From an uncultured Eubacteriales bacterium (lineage in GTDB: Bacteria > Bacillota > Clostridia > Oscillospirales > Oscillospiraceae), in contig CAJKDY010000002.1 of assembly GCA_905198835.1 (NCBI GenBank), positions 62,001-126,000 of the forward strand: a DNA stretch of 64,000 bases. The letters run 5' to 3'. A program made the position numbers and the translations under genes. The notes beneath the pieces are model-generated. The model was not told the origin of the DNA, made no database searches, and saw only the letters and a program-made list of their open reading frames with translations. The stretch's first letter is position 1. Each line of letters opens with the position of its first letter. Below are positions 15,607-24,732 of this stretch, piece by piece.

Positions 15607-16512
15607 GTGGAGTGGGCGACGCAAATCGTTCAAAACCTGGGTAATATTATCCAGGCGCTGGGTCCCGCGGACATTCTGAGCGCTCTTTTGGATATCGCGG
15701 TGGTGTCCTACCTGATCTACCGCCTGATGCTGTTGGTCTCCCGCACCAGTACCGCCAATGTGGCCAGGGCGATCCTGCTTTTGGTGGTGGTTTTGTGGGT
15801 GTCGGAGCTTTTGCACCTGCGGGTCATCAACTTCATCTTGGGCCGCACGCTGGAGCTGGGCTTTTTGGCCCTTATTGTGATCTTCCAGCCCGAGCTGCGC
15901 AAGGTGCTGGAGCAGCTTGGCAACAACCGGCTGAAAAACTTCTTTGCCAAGGAGATCGAAAGCTCCGAACTGGACGAGGCCATCACCCAGACCGCCACGG
16001 CCTATACGGCTCTGAGCAAGGACCGGGTAGGCGCGCTGATGATCTTTGAGCGGGACAATCTGCTCGACGACGTGATCAAAACCGGTACGGCCCTGGACTG
16101 CGCGGTGGAGGCCGCTCTTTTGAAGAACATCTTCTGGAACAAAGCCCCCCTCCATGACGGCGCCGTCATCGTCCGCGCGGGCCGCATCGTGGGCGCTGGG
16201 TGCATGCTGCCTATGACCGCCTCTACTACCCTGAGCAAGGACTTGGGCATGCGCCACCGCGCCGCGGTGGGGATCAGCGAGCGCTCCGACGCCGTGGCGG
16301 CCGTGGTCTCCGAAGAGACCGGCTCCATCTCCTTGGCCGTGGGAGGCAATCTGATGCAGCACCTGGCGCCGGAGAAGCTGGAGCAGTTTTTGCGCAGTGA
16401 GCTGATGCCCCAGCAGCAGGAGGAGGAGCGCAAGACTTTCTTCCTCAGCGGCCTCTTTAAGTCCAAGAAGGGAGGTGAGGGCGATGAAAAAGAAGACCCG
16501 GAAGCCCAATAA
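15607..16512 (+). CDS. cdaA: Diadenylate cyclase CdaA
   Basis: A 301-residue membrane-bound enzyme making cyclic di-AMP from two ATP. Three N-terminal membrane segments lie within residues 20-95 and the DAC domain follows. Catalytic DGA is at 184-186 (APLHDGAVIV) and RHR at 216-218 (LGMRHRAAVGISE). The GTG start has GGGAGGG 8 bases upstream. cdaR overlaps its 3' end, the usual cdaA-cdaR pairing, in which CdaR modulates the cyclase; glmM, the third common partner, is not here. Confidence 0.95.
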   Translation: MEWATQIVQNLGNIIQALGPADILSALLDIAVVSYLIYRLMLLVSRTSTANVARAILLLVVVLWVSELLHLRVINFILGRTLELGFLALIVIFQPELRKVLEQLGNNRLKNFFAKEIESSELDEAITQTATAYTALSKDRVGALMIFERDNLLDDVIKTGTALDCAVEAALLKNIFWNKAPLHDGAVIVRAGRIVGAGCMLPMTASTTLSKDLGMRHRAAVGISERSDAVAAVVSEETGSISLAVGGNLMQHLAPEKLEQFLRSELMPQQQEEERKTFFLSGLFKSKKGGEGDEKEDPEAQ

Positions 16513-17758
16513 GCCTCTCTACATTATTTTCTCCGTCCTCATCGCCACCGCACTGTGGTTCTATGTGCGCAGCGTAGATGACTCCGACTATACCCGCACT
16601 GTCTCCAACATCCCTGTTACCTTTGTGGGCGAGGATATTTTGCACGCCAATGGTCTGATGGTGGCCTCGGGCACCCAGGAGACGGTGGACCTTACCGTGC
16701 AGGGCCGCCAGAGCGTGGTGTCCCAGCTGCGTCGTGACAACGTCACCGTACAGGTGGACCTCTCCCGCATCCCTGCCGAGGGGGAGCATCAGCGGGCTTA
16801 CGACATCATTTGGCCCAGCAGCGTCTCCACCAGTAGCTTCGACCTGGTGGACCGGGACCCCTTCTATGTGCCGGTCACCGTGGTCAAGCGCTCCACCCGC
16901 CAGGTGGAGGTCAAGGGCGTGATCAACGGCGATGTGGCAGACGGCTTCCAGGCCGGCGAGGTAGTCTTCCAGCCCGCCACCATTGAGATCAGTGGCTCAG
17001 GGGCCGACGTGGCCCAGGTGGCCTACGCCCAAGTGACCCTGAACCTGGACGGCCAGCGGGAGACCATCCGCGCGGATATGCCCTATGTGCTGGTGGGCCA
17101 GGACGGTGAGGTCATTGAAAGCGACGCCGTTCAGACCTCCCCGGAGTTTGTGAACGTCACTTTGCCTGTGGCCATGACCAAGGAAGTACCGCTGACAGTG
17201 GAGTTCCTGGCCGGCGGCGGCGTCTCTGGCGAGGGCGACGCCCATCTGAGTTATTCTATCACACCCAAGTCCGTGGTCCTCTCCGGCAGCGAAGCGGAGC
17301 TGGCGGCATACAATTCCATCGACCTTGGGGTGGTGGACCTTTCCAAGGTCATCCGCACGGAGACCTTCACCCTGCCGATCCTCATCGGCCCGGAGGTGGA
17401 GAACCTCAGCGGCGTTCAGGAGGCTACGGTGAACGTGTCCATCCGGGACCTGGAGGTCCGGGACTTTGTGACGGAGAATATCGAGCTCATCGCTCCGGAA
17501 GATGTGGACGCGGTGGTGGTCACCAGATCCTTGGCTGTTCAGGTCCGCGGCACCAGGGCCGCGCTGGATCAGGTGTTGCCCCAGGCCATCAAGGTCCAGG
17601 TGGACCTGACCGATCTGTCCTCTGTGCCCGAAGGCCAAAGTCAGGTCCCGGCCAAGGTCACACTACGCGGTACCACCGGCGCGGGTGTGGTAGGCGAATA
17701 CAAGGTCTCCGTGGCCGTTGGCGCCGCCGCGCGGCAGCTGCTGGAGGAGGGACAATGA
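16484..17758 (+). CDS. cdaR: CdaR regulator of CdaA (YbbR-domain protein)
   Basis: A 424-residue protein with one N-terminal membrane anchor (PLYIIFSVLIATALWFYVRSV, residues about 10-30). Several repeated YbbR domains on the outside follow, each with a TVSNIPVTFVG- or EVPLTVEFLAGG-like strand. CdaR binds and regulates the diadenylate cyclase in Firmicutes. ATG 16484 is preferred because GGGAGGTGAGG lies just upstream; the gene begins 29 bases before the end of cdaA, so translation is coupled. Confidence 0.92.
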   Translation: MKKKTRKPNKPLYIIFSVLIATALWFYVRSVDDSDYTRTVSNIPVTFVGEDILHANGLMVASGTQETVDLTVQGRQSVVSQLRRDNVTVQVDLSRIPAEGEHQRAYDIIWPSSVSTSSFDLVDRDPFYVPVTVVKRSTRQVEVKGVINGDVADGFQAGEVVFQPATIEISGSGADVAQVAYAQVTLNLDGQRETIRADMPYVLVGQDGEVIESDAVQTSPEFVNVTLPVAMTKEVPLTVEFLAGGGVSGEGDAHLSYSITPKSVVLSGSEAELAAYNSIDLGVVDLSKVIRTETFTLPILIGPEVENLSGVQEATVNVSIRDLEVRDFVTENIELIAPEDVDAVVVTRSLAVQVRGTRAALDQVLPQAIKVQVDLTDLSSVPEGQSQVPAKVTLRGTTGAGVVGEYKVSVAVGAAARQLLEEGQ

Positions 17759-18171
17759 CCCAGCGGGCAGTGGTGAAGCGCCGCCTGGGCGACGGTAGGG
17801 TGGAGGTGCTGGTCAAGCGGATGTCTGCGTGCAGTCACGACTGCGACAGCTGTGCCGGCTGCGGCTCCATGGTCAACGTGGGTGATATCACCGCCGTGGC
17901 CCAGGACGACCTGGGCGCCCAGGTGGGCCAGAGCGTGACGGTGGAGACCGCCTCGTCTCGGCTGCTCAAGCTGGCTGCGGCTTTATACTTGCTTCCCTTT
18001 GTGGGCCTTTTTGGAGCGTATCTGCTGATTGGAAACACCTCCGAGGGAGTAGCGGCGCTGTGCGCGGTAGGCGCGTTTTTCCTCGTTTTGCTTGGCGTAT
18101 GTATCCCGCTGGAGCGCTACCTTCGCCGCCGCAGGGCTGTCACCTTCCGGGTGGTGGCCTTGGAGGAATGA
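17755..18171 (+). CDS. RseC/MucC-like membrane protein
   Basis: A 138-residue protein with an N-terminal Cys-rich segment (ACSHDCDSCAGCGS, residues about 23-36) and two adjacent membrane helices at about 75-118, the RseC architecture. RseC-family proteins take part in SoxR reduction or Rnf-linked redox in other bacteria; in Clostridia the role is unproven. The ATG overlaps the cdaR stop (ATGA), so it belongs to that operon. Confidence 0.82.
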   Translation: MTQRAVVKRRLGDGRVEVLVKRMSACSHDCDSCAGCGSMVNVGDITAVAQDDLGAQVGQSVTVETASSRLLKLAAALYLLPFVGLFGAYLLIGNTSEGVAALCAVGAFFLVLLGVCIPLERYLRRRRAVTFRVVALEE

Positions 18172-18174
18172 TCG

Positions 18175-19020
18175 ATGTTTGGCTATGTGCGGCCCCTTCA
18201 GAGTAAGCTGTCTCAGGCTGAGCAGAAGACCTACCAGGCGGCCTATTGCGGGCTATGCCACCGGCTGAAGGAGACCTGCGGTCGGGGCGCGCGGTTCATT
18301 CTCAACTATGATTTTGTCTTTCTTTTTCTCTTGCTGGATAGGGGGGAGGAAAGCTGCGATACCCGGCGGTGCGCTGTCCATCCCGTTCAGGGAAGGCCCT
18401 GCTTGCAGGGGGATCCGATCATGGATCTGTGCGCATGGGAGAGCGTGATCCTGGCCTACTACAAGCTGGGTGACAGCGTGGCCGACGAGGGCATTTATAC
18501 TGGGTCAAAAAGCCGAATAGGGCGTCTGTTTCTGAAAAGAGCCTACAAAAGGGCCAACGCCCACTGTAAAGACTTTGACTACCAGGTGGCCATGTGCCTT
18601 TGGGAACTGGACGAGCTGGAGCGGGCCAACTCTCCCCAACTGGACCGAGTGGCCGATACCTTTGCCCGCTTGCTCTCCGCCGCGGCGCCTGCTACGGGAG
18701 AGGAGGACCTGGACCGTGCCCGGCGGCAGCTTCTCTACCATCTGGGCCGGTGGATCTACTTGGTGGACGCCTGGGACGATCTGGCTCAGGATACGGAGCA
18801 GGGCCGCTACAATCCCATCGCCGCGCGGTTTGGCCAGACGCCGGACTTCGACTATCTCACCACTACCATGAATCACTCCCTGGCGCTGGCCCAGTCGGCC
18901 TTTCAGCTTTTGCCGGCCACAGCCCACGCCGGACTCTTAGAAAACATTCTCTACCTCGGCCTCCCCAATGTCCAAGCCTTGGTCCAAGCGGGTAAATGGG
19001 GCCGGAAGGAAAGGAACTGA
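18175..19020 (+). CDS. DUF5685 family protein
   Basis: A 281-residue protein starting MFGYVRPLQSKLSQAEQKTYQAAYCGLCHRLKETCG, the characteristic DUF5685 opening with a YCGLC motif. Further cysteines (CDTRRC, CLQGD) and a YLVDAWDDLAQDTEQGRYNPI stretch follow, which recalls the aspartate-rich motif of prenyl synthases but is not convincingly the same. No signal or membrane helix is evident. The gene lies 4 bases after the RseC-like gene and 4 bases before a J-domain gene. Function unknown. Confidence 0.78.
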   Translation: MFGYVRPLQSKLSQAEQKTYQAAYCGLCHRLKETCGRGARFILNYDFVFLFLLLDRGEESCDTRRCAVHPVQGRPCLQGDPIMDLCAWESVILAYYKLGDSVADEGIYTGSKSRIGRLFLKRAYKRANAHCKDFDYQVAMCLWELDELERANSPQLDRVADTFARLLSAAAPATGEEDLDRARRQLLYHLGRWIYLVDAWDDLAQDTEQGRYNPIAARFGQTPDFDYLTTTMNHSLALAQSAFQLLPATAHAGLLENILYLGLPNVQALVQAGKWGRKERN

Positions 19021-19024
19021 CCTT

Positions 19025-19639
19025 ATGAGCGATCCGTATAGCATCCTGGGTGTCAGCCCCAGCGCCAGCGACGAGGAGATCAAGAGAGCCTATCGGGAGC
19101 TGGCCCGGAAGTACCACCCCGACAACTACCAGGATAACCCCTTGGCCGATCTGGCCGAGGAGAAGATGAAAGAGATCAACGAGGCCTACGACCAGATCAC
19201 CCAGCAGCGCAGCCGGGGCGGCCAGGCCTATCAGACCCAACCCGGTGGCTATCAGCAACAGAGCGGTGGCTATCGCGCGCAAACCTCCGCCGACCCCTTC
19301 TCCCAGCGGGTGCGCCAGCGTATCCAGGTGGGCGACCTGGATGGCGCGGAGCGCCTCCTGACCCAGGAGGCCACGGTGAAAAACGCCGAGTGGTACTTCT
19401 TGATGGGCGCCGTTTGCTACCGCAAGGGCTGGCTGGATGAGGCACGGCAGAATTACCAGATGGCAGTCCAAATGGCGCCGGGCAATATGGAATATCAGCA
19501 GGCCTATGCCATGATGAGCCGGGGCGGCTATGCCTACCAGCCCTATGGCGATCAGAATATGGCGGGCAGCGAGGCCTGTGACTGCTGTACGACCCTGATG
19601 TGCATGAACTGCCTGTGTGGCGGCGGACGAGGCTGTTGA
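19025..19639 (+). CDS. J-domain co-chaperone with TPR-like region and Cys-rich tail
   Basis: A 204-residue protein with a J domain at residues 3-66 (DPYSILGVSPSASDEEIKRAYRELARKYHPD; the HPD triad is intact), which would stimulate a DnaK ATPase. A Gly/Gln/Tyr-rich linker follows (about 65-100), then a short TPR-like segment (ERLLTQEATVKNAEWYFLMGAVCYRKGWLDEARQNYQMAV). The last 23 residues carry seven cysteines (SEACDCCTTLMCMNCLCGGG). The zinc fingers of classical DnaJ are absent, so this is a specialised J protein. ATG 19025 follows GGAAGGAAAGGAAC. Confidence 0.88.
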   Translation: MSDPYSILGVSPSASDEEIKRAYRELARKYHPDNYQDNPLADLAEEKMKEINEAYDQITQQRSRGGQAYQTQPGGYQQQSGGYRAQTSADPFSQRVRQRIQVGDLDGAERLLTQEATVKNAEWYFLMGAVCYRKGWLDEARQNYQMAVQMAPGNMEYQQAYAMMSRGGYAYQPYGDQNMAGSEACDCCTTLMCMNCLCGGGRGC

Positions 19640-19640
19640 C

Positions 19641-20171
19641 ATGAGAAAGAGCAAGACCTTTCCGCTGGCCCTTTGCGCCATTTTGTCCGCACTGGCCCTG
19701 GCTGTGCTCTATCTGTCCTGCCTGACGCCAGCAGGCCGCTGGGCCATGGTGGCTGTGGCGGGACTGCTGCCGGTGGCCGCCGTCATCTCCCTGGGCGCCC
19801 CTGGCGGCGCGGCGGTATGGGTGGTGGCGGGCCTATTAGGATTGCTGCTCCTGCCCGACAAGCTCAACGCCCTGCTGTTTGCCCTTTTCTTTGGACCCTA
19901 CGGTGTGGCTAAGAGCCTATTGGAGCGCAAGCTGCCTTTCTGGGCCGCGCTTTTGGGCAAGCTGGCTTTCTTTAACGCCATTTTGGCAGTGTTCTTCCTG
20001 GCCTTTTCCAAGCTCTTTTTCCCGGTACTGCCCGCATGGCTCGCGACTCGGAGCTGGCTTGTCTTCCTGCTGGGCAGCATCGTTTTCGTCGTCTACGATC
20101 TTGGCCTCAGCAAGCTCATCGCCTTTTATATCCAGCGCATGGGCAAAGGTCTGTACAAGCACGGTATCTGA
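19641..20171 (+). CDS. Unrecognised multi-pass membrane protein
   Basis: A 176-residue very hydrophobic protein with about five predicted spans (FPLALCAILSALALAVLYLS, MVAVAGLLPVAAVISL, AVWVVAGLLGLLLL, the FFNAILAVFFLAFSKLF region and LVFLLGSIVFVVYDLGLSKLI). The arrangement recalls ECF-type substrate-binding membrane proteins, but no family motif is firm. It follows the J-domain gene after 1 base and is probably co-translated. No function is assigned. Confidence 0.7.
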   Translation: MRKSKTFPLALCAILSALALAVLYLSCLTPAGRWAMVAVAGLLPVAAVISLGAPGGAAVWVVAGLLGLLLLPDKLNALLFALFFGPYGVAKSLLERKLPFWAALLGKLAFFNAILAVFFLAFSKLFFPVLPAWLATRSWLVFLLGSIVFVVYDLGLSKLIAFYIQRMGKGLYKHGI

Positions 20172-20192
20172 CACAAAAGAGGGGATCCAAAG

Positions 20193-21092
20193 GTGATCAA
20201 AAGTATGACCGGCTATGGCCGGGGCGAGACCCAGCGAGATGGCCTTCAGTTGACGGTGGAGGTCCGGGCGGTGAATAACCGCTATCTGGACTGCACGGTC
20301 AAGCTGCCCAGAGCCTATATCTTTGCCGAGGACGCATTGAAAAAGGAGGTCCAGAGCCAGGTGGGCCGGGGGAAGGTGGACGTGTTCGTCACCATGACTC
20401 AGACCGCCGGGGACGACCAGAAGGTGGCGGTCAACGAAGCCCTGGCCCGGGAGTATATCCAGGCTCTCAAGACCCTTTGGGAGCTGGGCGGAGGCTACCT
20501 CAAGGACGAATGCTACCCCGCGTCGGTGGCTCGGTTTCCCGATGTGCTCACCGTGGAGAAAAAAGAGGAGGATCCCGAGGCGGTCAAGGCGCAGCTGCTG
20601 GAGACGCTGAACTTCGCCTTGGCCGATTTCAACGCCATGCGGGCTGTGGAAGGGGAGAAGCTCCGCGCCGACATCCTCGGCAGGGCCCAGACCATCGAAG
20701 CCCTGGTGGGCCAGGTGGAGCGGCAGTCGCCGGAGACGGTGAACGCCTATCGCCAGAAGCTGGAGGCCAAGCTGCGGGAAGTGCTGGAGAACAAGCAGCT
20801 GGATGATAGCCGTATTCTCACGGAGGCGGCTATCTTTGCCGACAAGGTGGCGGTAGATGAGGAGACCGTTCGTCTGCGCTCCCACATTGCCCAGCTCAGG
20901 GAACTTTTGGACAAGGGCGCGGAGGACAAAAACGGCGGCGTAGGCCGAAAGCTGGACTTTTTGATCCAGGAGTTCAACCGGGAGGCCAACACCATTGGCT
21001 CCAAGTGTACCGATCTGAATGTCACCCGGCTTGTGGTGGATATGAAAGCGGAGATCGAAAAGATCCGCGAGCAGGTCCAAAATATCGAGTGA
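20193..21092 (+). CDS. YicC/YloC family endoribonuclease
   Basis: A 299-residue protein with the hallmark start IKSMTGYGRGETQRDGLQLTVEVRAVNNRYLDCTVKLPR. The conserved C-terminus is also present (KLDFLIQEFNREANTIGSKC, with the DLNVTRLVVDMKAEIEKIREQVQNIE end). YicC proteins are endoribonucleases. It starts at GTG and stands first in the yicC-remA-gmk-rpoZ gene order widely conserved in Firmicutes. Confidence 0.92.
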   Translation: MIKSMTGYGRGETQRDGLQLTVEVRAVNNRYLDCTVKLPRAYIFAEDALKKEVQSQVGRGKVDVFVTMTQTAGDDQKVAVNEALAREYIQALKTLWELGGGYLKDECYPASVARFPDVLTVEKKEEDPEAVKAQLLETLNFALADFNAMRAVEGEKLRADILGRAQTIEALVGQVERQSPETVNAYRQKLEAKLREVLENKQLDDSRILTEAAIFADKVAVDEETVRLRSHIAQLRELLDKGAEDKNGGVGRKLDFLIQEFNREANTIGSKCTDLNVTRLVVDMKAEIEKIREQVQNIE

Positions 21093-21099
21093 GGAGGCC

Positions 21100-21375
21100 A
21101 TGGCTGTGGAGCTTGTGAACATCGGCTACGGCAATATGGTCTCCGCCCGCCGCCTTCTCGCCGTGGTCAGCCCGGATTCCGCGCCGGTCAAGCGCATGAT
21201 CCAGGATGCCCGGGAGGCGGGGCGGCTGATCGACGCCACTCTGGGCCGCAAGACCCGGACCGTGCTGGTGATGGACTCAGGCCATATCGTCCTGGCCGCG
21301 CTGCCCATCGGCGCCGTGGAGGGTAGGCTCGTAGGCAGAGAGACTGACCCATTGGAGGAGGAAGAGGACCGATGA
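21100..21375 (+). CDS. remA: RemA-family DNA-binding regulator (DUF370)
   Basis: A 91-residue protein with the RemA signature VNIGYGNMVSARRLLAVVSPDSAPVKRMIQDAREAGRLIDAT. In Bacillus subtilis RemA forms oligomeric rings and activates matrix genes. The gene order yicC-remA-gmk is the classical one. The last four bases overlap gmk. Confidence 0.94.
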   Translation: MAVELVNIGYGNMVSARRLLAVVSPDSAPVKRMIQDAREAGRLIDATLGRKTRTVLVMDSGHIVLAALPIGAVEGRLVGRETDPLEEEEDR

Positions 21376-21989
21376 CGCCAAAGAAAAAGACAAAGGGTAC
21401 GCTGATCGTTCTGTCCGGGCCGTCCGGGGTGGGAAAATCCACCGTGATCGCCGAGCTTCTGAGCGAGCGCGGCGACATCCATTTTTCCGTCTCCTTCACC
21501 ACGCGCAAGCCCCGCGTCGGCGAGGCCGACGGCGTCAACTACCGATTTGTGTCCAAAGAGGAATTTGAGGGCATGATCGAGCGTAACGAGTTGCTGGAGT
21601 ACGCACAGTATGTGGAAAACTACTACGGCACATCGCTGAAGGTCATTGAGGACCAGCTGGACGCGGGAGTGGATGTGCTGCTGGAGATCGACGTGCAGGG
21701 CGCTTCTACCGTGCGGCAAAAGTGCCCTGAGGCGGTGCTGATCTTTGTCATGCCTCCCAGCTTTGAAGAGCTGTCCCGCCGTCTCCACGGTCGGGCCACC
21801 GACAATGAAGACGTCATCCAAGGCCGCTTGGAGCGGGCCTTGGAGGAATATCAAAAGATCCCCTTGTACGACTACCTTGTCATCAACGACAGCGTTCCCA
21901 ACGCCACCCAGGAGATCCTGTCTATCCTGACGGCGGAGGGCTGCCGGGTGAAGCAGCGCCTGCCCATGTTTCAAACGGGCGCTAACTGA
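21372..21989 (+). CDS. gmk: Guanylate kinase
   Basis: A 205-residue enzyme phosphorylating GMP to GDP. P-loop GPSGVGKSTV at about residues 16-25, GMP-binding SFTTRKPRVGEADGVNYRFVS, and ELLEYAQYVENYYGTS. It overlaps remA by four bases and precedes rpoZ. Confidence 0.97.
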   Translation: MTPKKKTKGTLIVLSGPSGVGKSTVIAELLSERGDIHFSVSFTTRKPRVGEADGVNYRFVSKEEFEGMIERNELLEYAQYVENYYGTSLKVIEDQLDAGVDVLLEIDVQGASTVRQKCPEAVLIFVMPPSFEELSRRLHGRATDNEDVIQGRLERALEEYQKIPLYDYLVINDSVPNATQEILSILTAEGCRVKQRLPMFQTGAN

Positions 21990-22030
21990 TATCAGCAAAG
22001 TCCCAAATTTTTTGAAGGAGTGACCCCATT

Positions 22031-22222
22031 ATGATGCTCTATCCCGCCATGGCTGACCTTCTGCACCAGGTGCCCAGCCGCTATATGCTGGTGAACGTGG
22101 TGGCCCAGCAGGCCCGCAAGATCGCCCAGACCGCCGAGGACGAAGGCTATCCGCTGGACGATAAGCCCGTGACCCTGGCCATTCGCCAGGTGGCTGAGGG
22201 CCAGGTCATCCTGGCCGAATAA
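22031..22222 (+). CDS. rpoZ: RNA polymerase omega subunit
   Basis: A 63-residue short omega, as in many Clostridia. The core PAMADLLHQVPSRYMLVNVVAQQARKIAQTAEDE contains the SRYxLV and ARQI-like motif that clamps beta-prime. Two consecutive ATG codons open the gene; GAAGGAG lies 9-10 bases upstream. Position after gmk supports the call. Confidence 0.93.
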   Translation: MMLYPAMADLLHQVPSRYMLVNVVAQQARKIAQTAEDEGYPLDDKPVTLAIRQVAEGQVILAE

Positions 22223-22234
22223 GCCGTTTTACCC

Positions 22235-24718
22235 GTGGCGCAGCCGGTAACGGCGAAGCTGGCCCTATCCTCGGCCACCTTTGCCATAGACAAGCCCTTT
22301 GACTACCTTGTTCCCCAGGACCTGGCCCAGCGCATCACGCCCGGTATGCGGGTGATGGCTCCCTTTGGCCGGGGCAACAAGGCTGTGGAGGGCTTTGTCC
22401 TTGCCCTTGGTCCGGCCTCCGGCCAGGTCAAGGGATTGAAATCGGTCCTGACGGTGCTGGACGACCAGCCGGTGCTGACCCAGGCGGAGCTGAAGCTCTG
22501 CCTTTGGATGTCCCGGCGGTATTTTTGCACCGTCTACCAGTGCGCCAAGAGCATGCTCCCCACAGGGCTTTGGTTCTCCATCCAGGATATCTGCCGATTG
22601 CGAGAGGGAGTGGACCGGGAGAAAGCATACGCCGCCGCGGGCAAGAGTAAGAACGCCCAGAGGCTGGCTGAGCTGTTGCTGGCCCACCCCGGAGGTATGG
22701 AGCTTCGGGACCTGCGGCTGGCCTTTGGCACCATCGACCCGGCAGGGGCTATCAAACTCCTAGTCCAAGCTGACGCGGCGGAGATCACCGCCAGCGCCAA
22801 GCGCTCGGTGGGCGACAAGACCGAGCAGGTCTGCGCCCTGGCTATCCCGGCGGAGGAGGCGCTGGCCCTTGTCTCCCAGCGGCGCAAGACCGCGCCCTTG
22901 CAGTATAACGTCGTGGAGCTTCTCGCTACAGTGGGCCGGGGCGGCATGAAGGATGTTTGCTACCTTACCGGGGCGACTCCCGCCACCGTTCGGGCCTTGG
23001 CCAAACGGGGCATCGTTACCCTGGATCGCCGCCAGGTCCTCCGAAGGCCCCAGCTCACCGAGCTAGGCCGTGGAGAGGATTTTACGCTGAACGCCGACCA
23101 GCAGCGGGCCTTTGAGGCGCTGGACGCCAGGGCGCAGTCGGACAAGCCCGGCGTGGCCTTGCTCTACGGCGTCACAGGCTCTGGCAAGACCAAGGTCTAT
23201 ATCCGCCTGATCCAGGAGACCCTGGCCCGGGGCCGGACGGCCCTGGTGCTGGTGCCGGAGATCTCCCTGACGCCTCAGCTCATGCGTATCTTCACCGGCT
23301 ACTTTGGCGAGCTGGTGGCGGTGCTCCACTCGTCGCTGACCGAAGGCCAGCGGTATGACGAGTGGAAGCGGGTCCGCTCGGGCACCGCCCGGGTGGTGGT
23401 TGGCGCCCGCAGCGCCGTTTTTGCCCCCATGGAGGACCTGGGCCTTGTGGTGCTGGACGAGGAGCAGGAGGGGTCCTATAAGTCGGAAAACGTACCTCGC
23501 TACCACGCCCGGGAGGTGGCCCAATACCGCGCGGCGGCGGAGGGCGCTTTGCTATTACTGGGCTCAGCCACGCCGTCAGTGGAGACGATGTACCACGCCC
23601 AGGAGGGCCGGTATAGCCTGCACGTCCTGCCCGGCCGCTTTAATCAGCAGGCTCTGCCCCAGGTCATCGTCAGCGACATGAAAAAGGAACTGCGCCGGGG
23701 CAACGATACCGACGTGGGACAGGAGCTTCAGGAGGAACTGCTAAAAAACCTGGAGCGGGGTGAGCAGAGCATTTTGCTTTTGAACCGCCGGGGCGCCCGG
23801 CAGCGTGTGGTCTGCCAGCGGTGCGGCGAGGCGCCCCAGTGCCCGCGCTGCTCGGTGTTTTTGACCTATCACTCGGCCAACAACCGCCTGATGTGCCACC
23901 ACTGCGGCCACTCCCAGCCCCTGCTCCAGCGCTGTCCTTCCTGCGGTGGCGAGTTGGCCTTCGTGGGCTCGGGGACCCAACGGCTCCAGGAGACGTTGCA
24001 GATCATGTTTCCCGGCCGGGACATTTTCCGCATGGACGCGGACGTGGTGACGCCCAGTCGCTCTCACCAGTCTATTTTAGATAAGTTTTCCAAGAGCCAG
24101 TCCGCCATCCTGCTGGGCACCCAAATGGTGGCCAAGGGACTGGACTTTGAAAATGTAACTTTGGTAGGTGTGATCAACGCCGACAGCGGGCTTTATGTGC
24201 CCGACTTTCGCTCCGCGGAGCGGACCTTTTCGCTGATCACCCAAGTGGTAGGAAGGGCAGGCCGCGGCAAAAAGGCGGGCCGGGCCGTGATCCAGACCTT
24301 TACGCCGGACAACGACGTCATTTCTGCGGCGGCTCGGCAGGATTACGACAGCTTTTACGCCCAGGAGATCGCTTTGCGCCGGGCCATGGGCACGCCGCCC
24401 TTCCGGGAGATCTTTGTGCTCACCGCCTCGGGCCGGAACGAGACTGCCGTGCTGCGCGCCTGCGGCAGATTGCGCCAAAGCCTGGACGCGGCCCTGGCCC
24501 AGGCGCCTTACAATGCCTGCGGCGCGGAGCTTTTAGGCCCGGCGCCCGCGGCCATCTATAAGCTCAATGACCGCTACCGCTGCCAGTTGACCCTGTCCTG
24601 CCCCACCGGCCAGGGTGGGCCCTTGCGGTCCTTGCTGGCGCACTTTCTCCGCTGCGCTCAGCAGGACCGGGAAAACCGGGATGTATCTCTGTTTGGGGAC
24701 TATGACCCCATGGATTAA
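22235..24718 (+). CDS. priA: Primosomal replication-restart helicase PriA
   Basis: An 827-residue superfamily-2 helicase that reloads the replisome at stalled forks. An N-terminal DNA-binding domain comes first (KPFDYLVPQDLAQRI). Walker A is GVTGSGKTKVY, the DEEQ box is LVVLDEEQEGSYKSE, and a zinc region with eight cysteines (CQRCGEAPQCPRC, CHHCGHSQPLLQRCPSCG) and the helicase C part (LLGTQMVAKGLDFENVTLV) follow. Start at GTG 22235, 12 bases after rpoZ; its ribosome site is weak. Confidence 0.96.
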   Translation: MAQPVTAKLALSSATFAIDKPFDYLVPQDLAQRITPGMRVMAPFGRGNKAVEGFVLALGPASGQVKGLKSVLTVLDDQPVLTQAELKLCLWMSRRYFCTVYQCAKSMLPTGLWFSIQDICRLREGVDREKAYAAAGKSKNAQRLAELLLAHPGGMELRDLRLAFGTIDPAGAIKLLVQADAAEITASAKRSVGDKTEQVCALAIPAEEALALVSQRRKTAPLQYNVVELLATVGRGGMKDVCYLTGATPATVRALAKRGIVTLDRRQVLRRPQLTELGRGEDFTLNADQQRAFEALDARAQSDKPGVALLYGVTGSGKTKVYIRLIQETLARGRTALVLVPEISLTPQLMRIFTGYFGELVAVLHSSLTEGQRYDEWKRVRSGTARVVVGARSAVFAPMEDLGLVVLDEEQEGSYKSENVPRYHAREVAQYRAAAEGALLLLGSATPSVETMYHAQEGRYSLHVLPGRFNQQALPQVIVSDMKKELRRGNDTDVGQELQEELLKNLERGEQSILLLNRRGARQRVVCQRCGEAPQCPRCSVFLTYHSANNRLMCHHCGHSQPLLQRCPSCGGELAFVGSGTQRLQETLQIMFPGRDIFRMDADVVTPSRSHQSILDKFSKSQSAILLGTQMVAKGLDFENVTLVGVINADSGLYVPDFRSAERTFSLITQVVGRAGRGKKAGRAVIQTFTPDNDVISAAARQDYDSFYAQEIALRRAMGTPPFREIFVLTASGRNETAVLRACGRLRQSLDAALAQAPYNACGAELLGPAPAAIYKLNDRYRCQLTLSCPTGQGGPLRSLLAHFLRCAQQDRENRDVSLFGDYDPMD

Positions 24719-24732
24719 GGGAGGAATCTACA

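Noticed and set aside
18750..18830. DUF5685 protein as a prenyl synthase from its DAWDD stretch
   Set aside because: Only one Asp-rich stretch is present and the surrounding sequence does not follow the trans-prenyltransferase motif order.
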